A stretch of DNA of 64,000 bases, from positions 39,748,668 to 39,812,667 of the forward strand of contig NC_089981.1 of the NCBI RefSeq assembly GCF_036417845.1. Reading direction: 5' to 3'. Source of the DNA: Apteryx mantelli. Lineage: Eukaryota > Chordata > Aves > Apterygiformes > Apterygidae. This document shows, one piece after another, positions 29,602-40,300 of this stretch (positions are counted from its first letter, which is position 1; each line of letters begins with the position of its first letter). The notes beneath the pieces were generated by a model. That model worked only from the letters and a program-made list of their open reading frames with translations, made no database searches and was not told the origin of the DNA. The position numbers and the translations under genes are program-made.

Positions 29602-29935
29602 ACAGTAATGTGCTTAATCTGATACACTCTTACAGAGAAGAATAATCCTATCCCTCCTAGTCTAGATAATATAACATCTAAAATGTTGGTAGATGCCTTT
29701 AAAGGTATTACCTATGACAACAAACCCCTGCTGTGCTACAGTCAGCAACTTAATGTCTGGTTCAGGCAAGAATTGGAAACATCTGATTAATATCATCTGT
29801 GAGAGCAAGGACCTTTTGAAATAACCTTCTGAATGTGCATTCACCACTGATACCTATAATTTAAAGTAAAATCAAATTTTATCAGTTAAGATGAGGTCTT
29901 AAAGACCTGTTCTGTGTGTATGTTCTGAGGACTAT

Positions 29936-30066
29936 TGTGGCTGGAACAACTTTCCCATGTTCTTCTCCACTGGTTTCATCAACCCCTCAGGCCAAAGAGA
30001 TCTTGTTTATAGTAACGTGAGATTAAAACATGAAAAATTGCATTTGCAAAAGCTGAGGATGCTGTG
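29936..30066 (+). pseudogene. Relic of catalase-copy exon 10
   Basis: Its start (CG-WNNF...STG opposite [13 protein letters not shown]) keeps register over 39 bases with no gap. Its end AKAEDAV aligns with ANEDNV, and the length between the two anchors (about 131) equals that of the real exon (132 with the split codon). The middle matches poorly, as expected for the variable region, and the anchors are in different frames. Confidence 0.6.
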
Positions 30067-30983
30067 TATGGTTGTTTTTATTATGGAGTTTCTATCCTTT
30101 GTGTTCTCAACCTTCCTTGTACGTGTTGCAAAGGCAGTAGTGTGGTTTTTTATTAATATGCATTCCTGCAATATCCAAGGGCAGTTGAATCAGGCAAAAT
30201 AAACTCACCCAATTATAATTTGTTTCCTCCAGCTTCTGTAAAATCATTGTGTCATGACATCCCAAGAATACCGCAGGTAACGCTGGTTCTATTTCAATGC
30301 GCTTCCAGACTATAATACACAGTTTAACTGTGAGCTTTTGATTGCTTTTTGCCATGCTTAGAGTGCAACCTTCTGTTCTTCCCAGCAGTTTAACTTCTTT
30401 CTTTGTGCTTTCCCTTGCAAAAATCTTACTTGGTAAGAACATTATATGCTAAATATCCCAACTATATGGACTGCAGTTGACTCCTAAATTTTAAAACATC
30501 AGGAGTTCTTGAAAATTGATGTATATAAAATTACTCCTCTTGTGAAATGTGTAAAAATTTCTGAATTAATTTGGTATATTATCAGTGATGATAAAAAGCA
30601 TTTTCAGCTACATTTTGATTGAATATAGACCCTGGAGGGTTCTTTTTGCCAGCACCATCTCATTTTGTCTGTGAGTTTATCTAAACCCTTCCCATTTATA
30701 GAAGCTTTCAAATTGTGTGCTATGGGTGAAACAGTTTAACTGCTGGAAAACATCCAACTAGTGTTACAAGCTTTCTCCCGGTTGTTTAAGGATTGAGCTC
30801 TTATGATTTACAGCTGTTCAGAGGAACTTTGCTGGAGTAAAAGCAAAAAATGCTAAGTAACTTGTGAGACCTTATTTATAAGAAAAAGCTATTTTCAGAA
30901 ATGACATGTGAAAAGGTTTCCCTACCTGTAAAATTTAACATAGATTACTTTAATCTCTTCTCCTTTTATTACATTTTAGTCAC

Positions 30984-31073
30984 AGCGTATAAAGATCTTG
31001 CAAACTGAAAGAAGAATTAATTCTAAGCTCTATAGTAGGAACACGTGTGAAAACTTTATGATCCTTCAAGGTT
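30984..31073 (+). pseudogene. Relic of catalase-copy exon 11 (tentative)
   Basis: A strong acceptor (cttctccttttattacattttag) precedes an open segment reading IKILQTERRINSKL, which can be laid against [14 protein letters not shown] of CAT. The rest matches weakly (NFMILQ opposite QLFIQ). It is supported by position between the exon 10 and exon 12 relics. Confidence 0.4.
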
Positions 31074-31170
31074 CTGGGTTTTTGGTAGAGACCCAAGCTG
31101 TGCCTAAGCACGTCTACTTTAGCTCAAGTGTAGCCTCTGCTGGAGTATTCCAGTATTGCAGATCATCAGC

Positions 31171-31220
31171 TTTTTTTTTTTTTTGAATATTTTTGAATAT
31201 TTTTTGAATATTTTTGAATA
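31171..31220. repeat. T run followed by four gaatattttt units
   Basis: A run of T (31171-31184) followed by tandem copies of the decamer gaatattttt (one copy has an extra T). It lies just after the relic catalase exon 11 segment and is not coding. Confidence 0.9.
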
Positions 31221-32184
31221 GCTGTTTAGATTATGAAAAGAGGAATTGTGCTTTTGTGGAAAAAATGATCTCACTAGAATATGAGTATAAACTGAGAATA
31301 GAATGATCAGCACAATGCAAAATAACTCCAAATATGGTTATTCTACCTATTTTCAGTTTTGTGGAAAGAAGGATTCTTCATTTCTGATGTCATGCTGGTT
31401 ATCACACCACGTCTTGCTCACAGATGTAGCCTAGGAGCTGTACTTTATGGGTTGCAGAATGTAATAGAGGTAAAGCACTTTCTGATTTTTTTTTTACAGA
31501 TGTGGATGGAAATAGCCTCTTCACATATCCGGAAATGTGTTGAAGTGCATGGAGACCTCCGAGGAAATCTGTAGAAGCTGCATGTTTGAAGGCATGAAGT
31601 GGATGCTGTTTTGTACTGGTAAGCCTCTCACCACTCTTCTTTTGCGTTGCTGCTTTCCCGGGGATGAGAGAACAAATGGGAATGTTGGACTTCATGCTTA
31701 TAAGCATCTTCTGAAAAAGAGCCCACATGGGTGAAGAGCATGGAAGCTGTGATTACTACTGAGCTTTCAAGAGCAGCCACAGGTTGTGTGTACAGTGCAG
31801 GTGGCAAGGGGAGCTGAGTGCCTTTAGTCCTGGAAATATTCAATGGCAGCAATATGGAGCTCAGTGTAAGCAAACTTATCCTGTTGAGAAATAGTATGGG
31901 CAGGTTTTCATTTTCTCCTTCTTCCCTCATTGCAAGTGCTTGTGCAAAAGTCCATTCAATTTGCTGAAGACCAAGGTATGAAAACCAAGACTTAAAGAAA
32001 ACCAAGAATTGAAACTGCCTGTGGTTTCATTATCTGATCAGCTGGACTGGCATGATGCTGGCCACCCCTCTCCTTTACTGGATCTGGCATATAGCATAGA
32101 GGGCTTGGGATGGAAGAATAGCCAAGAAGGTATCTGGAGCTGAGAAATGAAATTCCTGTCTATTCTAGTGCTTTACCACTTCAG

Positions 32185-32260
32185 ATGAAAACTTCTGTCC
32201 TATTCACCAGACCTGTATTCAAGCTCTTTGGGATAAAAAGTGCTGTAGAGGCTGCCTAAG
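32185..32260 (+). pseudogene. Relic of catalase-copy exon 12
   Basis: Clear. The acceptor (ttaccacttcag) is retained. The start atgaaaact aligns with gtgaaaaact, and IHQTCIQALWDK aligns with [15 protein letters not shown] with two codons deleted. A frameshift separates the start from the CIQAL block. The block cctgtattca is identical in CAT exon 12. Confidence 0.87.
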
Positions 32261-32697
32261 GGTGCCCCTAGAGGGGGCATTTTCCCACTTTCACAGGATT
32301 TTACTGGATAAAAACCCTATCTTGTTCTGAGACTTTTCCCTTTAGTGATTATGTTTTGTTTAGATAAGAAGAAATTAGTACTTAGAGAACTGACAGTGTG
32401 AGATTGTCACTCTAACTTCAGTATTCAGTCCAAATTAAATCTTGCTTAAAAAGACTTGATTTTAAGTTTAATATTCTAGAAGGTGACATGCATATTCACA
32501 AAGGCTATAGTTAGGTTATAGCCTTGCTTACTAAAATTAAATCAAAAGAAAGGAAATAATGTTCCTGATAGGGTTTTACTTTGTATTTAATGAGGACTAG
32601 TGTAGTGTGGAATAAGTATTAAGAAATGTCTTTTAAAATAATCCTTCCTAATTCTTCTCCTGTAACTTAGTTTAGAGATGAATTCACTTTATTTTAT

Positions 32698-32759
32698 GAT
32701 GCAATTAGAATGTGCACATTTTGCACCTTGTGTCTGCAAGAGATCGGGCTAACCTTTCA
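32698..32759 (+). pseudogene. Relic of catalase-copy exon 13, lost stop
   Basis: Clear. It begins gatgcaattaga opposite gatgtaattagg of CAT (DAIR versus DVIR). After a frameshift it reads HLVSARDRANL opposite SHVSAKERSNL. The former acceptor AG reads AT (ttttat), and the stop codon TAA has become TCA. The -ANL ending matches the usual vertebrate catalase terminus more closely than the -SNL of the live gene does. Confidence 0.88.
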
Positions 32760-35372
32760 AAGTGTACTGTTCAAGATTGGAGTGCTCAAAATTGCTGTCT
32801 TTGAGTAAATCTTCAAAGACATTACTGAATAGAGTAGAAGCCTAAACAATTTTTTTTTTTAAGCTTTAAGCAGTAATATACAATGCCTGTACTTAAATTT
32901 GTAACAGAAAGTAGCACACTAATAACCTGGGGCAGGGCTTTATTTTGTTAAGGTTTGCCAGAGCGGGACGGCAAGCAAGTTATGAGAGCTGAGATTCTTC
33001 CCTGTCAGCACTGGCCAGTGCCGTGGCTCATTGCACAGCCACCCCATTTGGATTTGCATTGATTCTGGGGATTTAGCTAAATGTTTAATATTTAGACATC
33101 ATTTAGGAACCTTGCTAAGCTGTTGCATACCATAGTCCTTGGCCTCCAAATTTCCACTGGGCTAAAAACACGTGGATCAGTCATTCCTAAATGACAAAAT
33201 CACACTCCTCTAGACATAACATAAAGGCATAAATAGTCAGCTTGAAATCCTTGCTCCAATTAGTAAAGTGTATGTCTGTTTTTATTTGAAGTGCTGAAAC
33301 AGACTAAGGCACTTTTCTGGCATCTGGGTTCAACTTTTGCATTAAAACTTGCAATATGAGGGCTGAACCCAGACCCTACTGGAGAGTATCATAATTCTGT
33401 GTTGTTGCACAGTATAGCCAGGATTTTTCTTTAAAAGTTGTGATTCGGCTTAGATGCTTCTTTGTGAGAGAAATCCCAAACAATGAGAATGCTTTGGTGC
33501 AGAATTACATGCTTTGTGAAAGAATCATAATCCTGTCCAGTGCTTGTGCCTCACCTATAGATCTCGGTGCTTTCTAGCAGCTTAGAATGGTAGTTTGTAG
33601 GCATCAGTATGTAAAAGGCATGATATTTCTTGTTTGAAAGCCTTAATATAATGTAATGAAGCTAAATTTAATTCTTCCTGAATAAAATATTTTTTGCAAT
33701 CTGCTTTGAGATGAGAAAAATGGTCACTTGAACTGGCGCTTTTAATGTTAAGAAGTAAACAGTTTTCACAGTCGCAAACATTTAGAATTTTTATTCTGTT
33801 TTGTGTGGACTTCAGTGCATTGGAATGCAGCATATGAGCAATGAAGCTGTAAAATTTTCTGCAGTACTTTAGTCTTAGAAATAAAAGCAGTGTCTGCCTT
33901 GGGAGGATTGTATTAAATTGCTTTCCTGTTTGTACACTACATTCAAGAGCATAGGGGAATAGCTGAGCAACCTCTGTGCCTGGTTGAAATCATGTGCAGA
34001 TCTGGTTGGAATAAATTATCCTAGCTCCATTAGAGTCACAACACTATAACAATTTACACTAGTTGACCCTTTTTAAAACTCTTTCAGATTTTTATCAGAT
34101 ACTTCTGAACTGCTCAAACAAACCACTCCCTTCCAAACTGTTCTATGGTGCCTGCTCAGTTAACAATATCTGAAATAACTTTGTGCTGGCTTAACCATGT
34201 TTGTTCACTAACTGAAGAAAGAAGCACTTATACAGTACTTTTTGTACTACTACCTTTTGTGCTACCAGCATTCAATGATGCAGTTGCTATAACCACGGAG
34301 AGACCCTGCCCTTAGTGATCCTGAGCACCTTGTCTGTCTAGATGACCACTCAGGGAGAAGATTAAGATGAAGGATCGAATTTTTTCCTGGGGAAAACTGT
34401 TTTGAATAGAATTATCTTTTATGGGAATGTCTTCTGTACTTTCACTTTTACAATAAAAACAAGAGCCAGTTATATTAAGTTTTTGAATAAGCAGCTTCTA
34501 AGATAGGTTTTGAATCACTTGCATCCTTCTTATATGTTTTACAGAACTGATAACCCAGAGATATGTGTTAACTGCAAGAGTTGTGCCCTAGTGTACTGCA
34601 TAAACAGACTATTACAAACAATGCTTCATAATCTATATAAATTATTAACTATGATCTATCAGTGCAGCTTTTCTTTTTGAATCGAGTACTTGCAGAAGAA
34701 AAGCACAAAAGGAAGGTTTGTAGAAGCATTTCTGTCTTTGGCTCATAGACATTTGTTTGTAAAAGTGCAAAGTTGCTCTGGGTTCCTCTAATATGTTAGG
34801 AAAATATGAATGAACAAAAGCCACATCTTGCATATTATATATTTCATTCACATTGTGTTTACAGATTGCAATTGGCTGGAAACTATACAAATCCAAAAAT
34901 AGATATCTTATTCACATTTTGAAAACACATTTACAGTAAATCTGCATATCTGTACTTTAGGGTTTCTTGGTTTGCAGATTTCTTTTTGACTTGGCACAGG
35001 TTCAGTTGAAATGAGGGTCACCTGGGTGGATTTTGTCAGCAATGATGACTGAACATTGTCAGACTAGGAAATACAAGGTGATTGCTGCTAGTTTTCAAGA
35101 TTTTGGAGGCTGGACTATTTGTAGCCCATACTGAATATTTGTACTGTATCTAAAATTTGTGCAATTTAGGTAGCAAAATACTGTATAATTTGAACGTGTT
35201 CATCTCACAGCCACATGGCTTGTTATGTGGGATTTAGTGTCCTTGTTTTGGCTGTGATGGTTTTTTTTTCTTTCAGCAAAGTCATTATCCATTAATAGGC
35301 AGCAAAGTCATTATCCATTAATAGGAAATAGGCAGCTGCAATAAACTTTAGAACATTATTTACAGTCTGCCC
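32760..35372. other. Intergenic interval between relic catalase and ELF5
   Basis: AT-rich sequence without a recognisable exon or recent repeat. The only structured item is a perfect 26-bp tandem duplication at its right end (35274-35325). I see no gene. Confidence 0.5.
35274..35325. repeat. Perfect 26-bp tandem duplication
   Basis: Two adjacent identical 26-bp units (35274-35299 and 35300-35325), each starting cagcaaagtcattatcc. They lie about 50 bp from a candidate ELF5 poly(A) signal. Confidence 0.95.
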
Positions 35373-37216
35373 TTTATTCCATATTCCTATCTCTAAAGGG
35401 TTTATCCCCCAGCCGGAATGTCTGTAGCTGTTAGGCAGATAAAAACAAACAAATGTTTGAAAAACAGGAGTAAGAGGAGTCTTTCCAAACAGACATGCCT
35501 AAACTTTGGAAGAAACCTGGAGGATAATCATCTCTAATCTCACTTTTGCAGTTTTTGGTGGGTAGAGATATAACCGGGACATGGATTTCTAGGTTCTAAA
35601 GTCAATAGCAGCTATCCTTGTCCTGGCCATTGCTCACTGATCCTGTGTAGTATGGTACCAACCTAAAATGGGATTGCAGTAGCAGTACTTAGTTTGATAA
35701 TCTCAATTTTTAAAACAAGCACTTGCTAGAAAATACAATTGCTATTGCAAACTGCCACAGTTTTTTGAGTTGAAAGATATAGACTTTTAGGGTTGGGAAA
35801 AAAAGGAGCTCAACACTGAACTGAGATTACGTGGAAGAATGTGCTGCAGAGCTGTCCATTGGAAGCAAGACCAGAGCCCCACTGAGACTCTCTGAATGCC
35901 ACTTGAGGTAGACCTAAAATGGTTGATGGATTTATGATTGTTGCTTAAATTCATTATGTTTGAGAAGCAATCTTTTTAAAACTACAGAACATCTATGGTG
36001 CTTTCTAAAACAGCACTTGAATACTCATACATCACCTTTCATTCTAACCAATTTACTTACTGTAAGATTGATGTATGGAGCAGTGAGGGCACTTACCACA
36101 CATTAATTTTAATGGTGTATGTACAACTGTATGTCGTAGGCTGCTTTGAAGAATTCAACCAACATTTGTATATAAAAACCTCTCCACCTTTTGCTCTACA
36201 AAAACCTCTCCACAAATATTCATTTGCATTTTAAAATTAATCTGCTTCAGCAGATGCTTGTACCCTTTCCAGAACTGCTGCTTCTGAATGCAAAAGTGAC
36301 TTGAATTCATCTTCATGAAGGTTAGTAGAAGGCAAATTCAAACTTCCATGAATGACAATTTGTAGAAAATGAACTTGGATTTCACAAAAGTGAATGTTTG
36401 CCCTCAAAATTCTCTATAATAAAATTTATATTCGTTCTGCCAGATGACAAATTGATATCATGAGATCAATCACAACCCAACAATATAGCACAAAGAACAG
36501 TGATGAATAATTGCAGTTAACTCTTTTTAGGTGCCAGAGACAAATATACCTAGTATTGTATGTATTAATATCGTTGCGTAGATGGAGTTAGTAGCTAAAT
36601 GAGGTAACTGCCTGATAAATAATTCAGAACAGAGTTTTACTTCTGTAGAACTAGGTTGACTGGGTATATTAAATCCAGGCCAGTACAGAGGACCAAACTG
36701 TTCATTTTGGGCAGCACAGTGGGTTCTAGCATATCTGAGAAATGTAATGGTCTGGAATAGAAAAATGGATCAGAAAAGTGGTTTTCTAATCAAAGGAAAA
36801 ATACACTTTTTTGTATTCTTCAAAAATACAAAAACCTAATTGGGAAAAAAGTCTCCACATAATCTTTTTTTGAATGACAGTGAAATGAGAAGCTCTTTCA
36901 TACTGGTCATTGATCGTACTGGCAGAGAGAGGTTTTAGATATGACTGTTAGTCTTAATTTCTTGAGCAGCAGCAAAGATATTCCTAAGGGCTTACTCAGA
37001 GATAGGACTTGGCAGAAAGCACAAAGGAGGAGACAACTCCAAAATTCAAGTGCTGTTTTTTTGTTGCTCTAGCCTGTCTCTTGGAGCAGACTGCCGTGGT
37101 GTAGTCTAGACTGGCAGAGAGGCGTGAGGGAGAAGAAACTCTCTCCTAAGTGTCCATTGCAGCTGGACTACGCAGTCTGCGGCATGTTTTGTGCTGAGGC
37201 TGAAGCACGGGGCAGT
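35373..37216 (-). promoter_or_regulatory. ELF5: Probable ELF5 3' UTR
   Basis: This is the sequence 3' of the ELF5 stop codon on the - strand. The first AATAAA I found in that direction is at 35373-35378 (TTTATT on +), giving a 3' UTR of about 1.84 kb, plausible for ELF5. The end is inferred, and variant signals closer in could be used. Confidence 0.35.
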
Positions 37217-37313
37217 TCATATCTTGTTCTCCTGCCATCCATGGGCATTCTTTCCAAACTTGTACACCAGCCTTCTGTCCACTCTTTCCAAAATTCCAGT
37301 TTTATAATAGTAT
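37217..37313 (-). CDS. ELF5: ELF5 last coding exon
   Basis: Acceptor ttaaatgcag; 97 nt including the stop TGA at 37219-37217. It completes the split Arg and encodes [20 protein letters not shown], then [11 protein letters not shown]. This is the end of the recognition helix and the wing of the ETS domain plus the short ELF5 C-terminal tail. Confidence 0.97.
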
Positions 37314-40300
37314 CTGCATTTAAAAAGAAAAAAAGAAAGAAGAAGAATGTAGTAGTAGAACTCATGTTACAGGAATTCTTTATGTGGACTTCATGGTAGG
37401 AAAACAACACATGAGTCAATGTGTTATTTCCAGTCAGAGAGCTCCTTTTTTTCTGTTAAATTACTATTGTAGCTTTAAAAAGCTTTAAACTTTTGCCGGG
37501 GCCTTTGGAGTATGTCTTTCACTGTTTCAAAAAGACACAGGGATGTTCTCTTTGGCTGGTGTTTTTTTTCCTCAGGTTACCCCAAATCAGAAGGAACTGC
37601 TAGTGTTACTGCTAGAGGGGAGAAAAAAAAAAAAAAAGGAGTCATTTTGCAAGAATAGTAGTACAAATTGTCTGCTGAGGTACGCTGGGATAGCTTTGTT
37701 GCTTTCACTAGAGTTACAGCTCCGTACCACTTGGCATTGAGCTCGAAGATCCTGTATGGGAACAAAGGAGACCAGGGTTTTTCTCATGACCTGTAGAAAT
37801 AAACCGGAAGAAAATACCCAAGAACTCCCAACCTGAGTTTTCAGGATAACTAAGAAATGGATGCTGAGGTACAAATCACTTGAAATGAGGGACATTTCCA
37901 CCTGGTAACTCACCGGAGAGCTCTGCTCAATTTTTCATATGTCATTCTGTCATTTTTCTTCCTTTGTCCCCACATCTTTGCCAGAGCTTCTGATTTAACA
38001 ACCCGAAAAATGCCTTGTCCCCTGTCCTCCCATTCGAGAATGCCACTGTTTTCTTCAGGAGAAAGGAGAAGGTCTCTTACAAATTCCCACAAATGAGAAC
38101 TCTGCAGGTCTTGAACAGGAAGAAGACAGCTATTAAACAGACTTTTTCTTATTCATGCCAAAGTCCTATGGCAGAATTATAGTACATTTTGTCACCAGCT
38201 AGTCAGCCTCATTAACTGATTGCATTATCTTAATTTGACTTTCAAAATTTTAGTACATTGCTGCTATTTAAGTGGACTCAAATTGCCTGCTCCAGAAAAA
38301 AATAAATCAGGACCATGCAAACACAGCTGATGCTAGAATCTGCTTTTTGCTCCAGAAACTACTGAATTTTACAGTCTTGCAAAGTTTAGGTTATTTCATT
38401 CACAGGGTCAGTTTCACTGATCACCAAAAACTTCCACAGGCTATCTAACTTGAAGTTTTTGTAGTAATTTTCAAGTTCCTTTAAAATGTTTTGAATGAAA
38501 GATCGTAACAAACATTGGATTGACTGAAAATGAGACAATAGTATGAGGAATTTGCAGTGCCTATTTCCCAGCATTGCTAGACACTTCTCTCTGTTGCTTC
38601 AGCTCAGTTCAGAGACCTGCCTGAGCATCAGATGTGCCATGAATGAGGTGCTGGGGATTCAGTGAATGTTGAATCACAACACCGACCTCGAGCATTTAAA
38701 AATCATGACCACTGATGTCCTGAGATAAATTTAAGAATAACGAAAATTGTAACAACATCTGAGGTTTCTTACTTGTTTTCTGTTGTTAGGTTATTTTCAG
38801 CTTATGTTTTCTGGAACTAAGGTGGCTAGAAGCACTTTTAAAAAGGTAATGTGGCTTTAAGGAAAACTGCAGGTACCTTAAGTCTCATGATAAAATCATA
38901 AGAGCGGACAGCACTTAAGAGCCAAACCTCAGTGAAATTTCCTTTATTTGTGGTGTCATTAAAGTTTCTTTTGATAATCCCATGGAGCTGGAAATTTAGA
39001 GCTACATGGCCTGTGTAATCTTCTTAACTCCAATTCTGAGTTTCTGATATGTACTTACTTGTTCTACCATGACTGTGACATTCCTGGCCGTTGATGCCAC
39101 CTGCCTTCATGCATGCCTTATCACTGGCTGGCATTGAACTGCAGAATAACGTGAGAAGTGAAGGAGGTACTCCTGAGTCTGGTGGCAACTTGGTCAAAAG
39201 GTCACCTATTCAAATGCCATGCAACATTAAGTCAAAGTGGGTATGTGAGCCACTAACTTTATCTCTTTAATAAAGCTCTAGCACAAAGGTAAACCCAAGT
39301 AAATAATTAACACGCGATTGTATGGCTTGCAGCACAATAAAACACATGACATTTTTGTCAGTGTTCTGTTAAAAATATTTGGATTCTGTGGGCTTATGGA
39401 ATTTGGAGCGTGGTGTGCATGGATGAGGTATACCCCTGTGTGATGTGCAGTCTGAAGATTTCTTGGCTTAGTGCTGCACAGTGGTTCAAAGAGGCCAAAG
39501 CACTGCCTCAGTAGATGATGGTGAGATTTGACAATGTCCTTGCAGAAATGATCAGTGCTTGTATCAACAGTTCAAAAGCGTTTTTCTCAATACTGTGGTG
39601 GTGCAAAGAGCAATTAGAAGAGGACATTGAATGACCACAACTGGAAGGATTATCAGAGTCTGCTAACAACACTAATATGAGGTCTACCCCCTACAAGAAA
39701 TGTTATCTGCTTAGTACACACTTAGTGAGAAAGGTGCAATCCTGTGAGAGGATTAAGCAGTGAAGACCCGCATATTTACTTCACTGGATAAATAGCAGTG
39801 AGCTAAAAATAGCAAAGTGGCAGAACTTTTGTGAAGCTGGGCGACAGTTTTACATTGTTATATGCCATTGTGTTTGTGTTTTTAAGAGCTGACCTCCAGG
39901 AATTTGTTTTGATGCACATCAAACCATAATAAGCACTAAAAGGTGAAAGCAAGCTATTTAAGTACGTGCAAGGATATCTGATAATGAAGGGATCATGTTT
40001 TTAGTTGTGAAGGTTTCATAGCATATACAGAGTCTGCTGCTGGCCCAAAAGAGCATCAGCTAGAGTTTCAGAGAGAGGCAGTGCCACATCTCCAACCAGC
40101 AGTAAGATACTACCCTGGAATATGCTTTTTTTAACTGCTTCTTTGGGTGGAATTCTGTCATGTCAATGAATTTGTTCAGTATTCTTTTACCAGCTAAAGG
40201 ATTTGACCAAGGGCATATCCCACATTGCCTAAATCCTGTTGTGGAACACTAGAAAATCTAGCCAGAAACACTAGTTCTGCAGAACTGGTTGAGAGTTATT

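Larger units (their letters stand above)
19066..32759 (+). pseudogene. Decayed tandem catalase paralogue (relic exons 2-13)
   Basis: Twelve short segments on the + strand resemble CAT exons 2 to 13 in order. Their starts are at about 19066, 19686, 21345, 22421, 24094, 24696, 26419, 28995, 29936, 30984, 32185 and 32698. The total span (about 13.7 kb) is close to that of CAT exons 2-13 (12.2 kb), and introns are present, so this is a duplicated genomic copy and not a retrocopy. Relics of exons 8, 9, 12 and 13 are clear; exons 5, 10, 3, 6 and 7 are moderate; exons 2, 4 and 11 are weak alone and supported by order. The copy carries stops, frameshifts, deletions and lost splice acceptors, and key haem-pocket segments are unrecognisable, so it cannot encode an active catalase. 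It is collinear with CAT and ends before the ELF5 3' end. Age and origin are inference: divergence suggests an old duplication. I recall that Xenopus carries two catalase genes, which could be related, but this was not checked. Confidence 0.9.
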
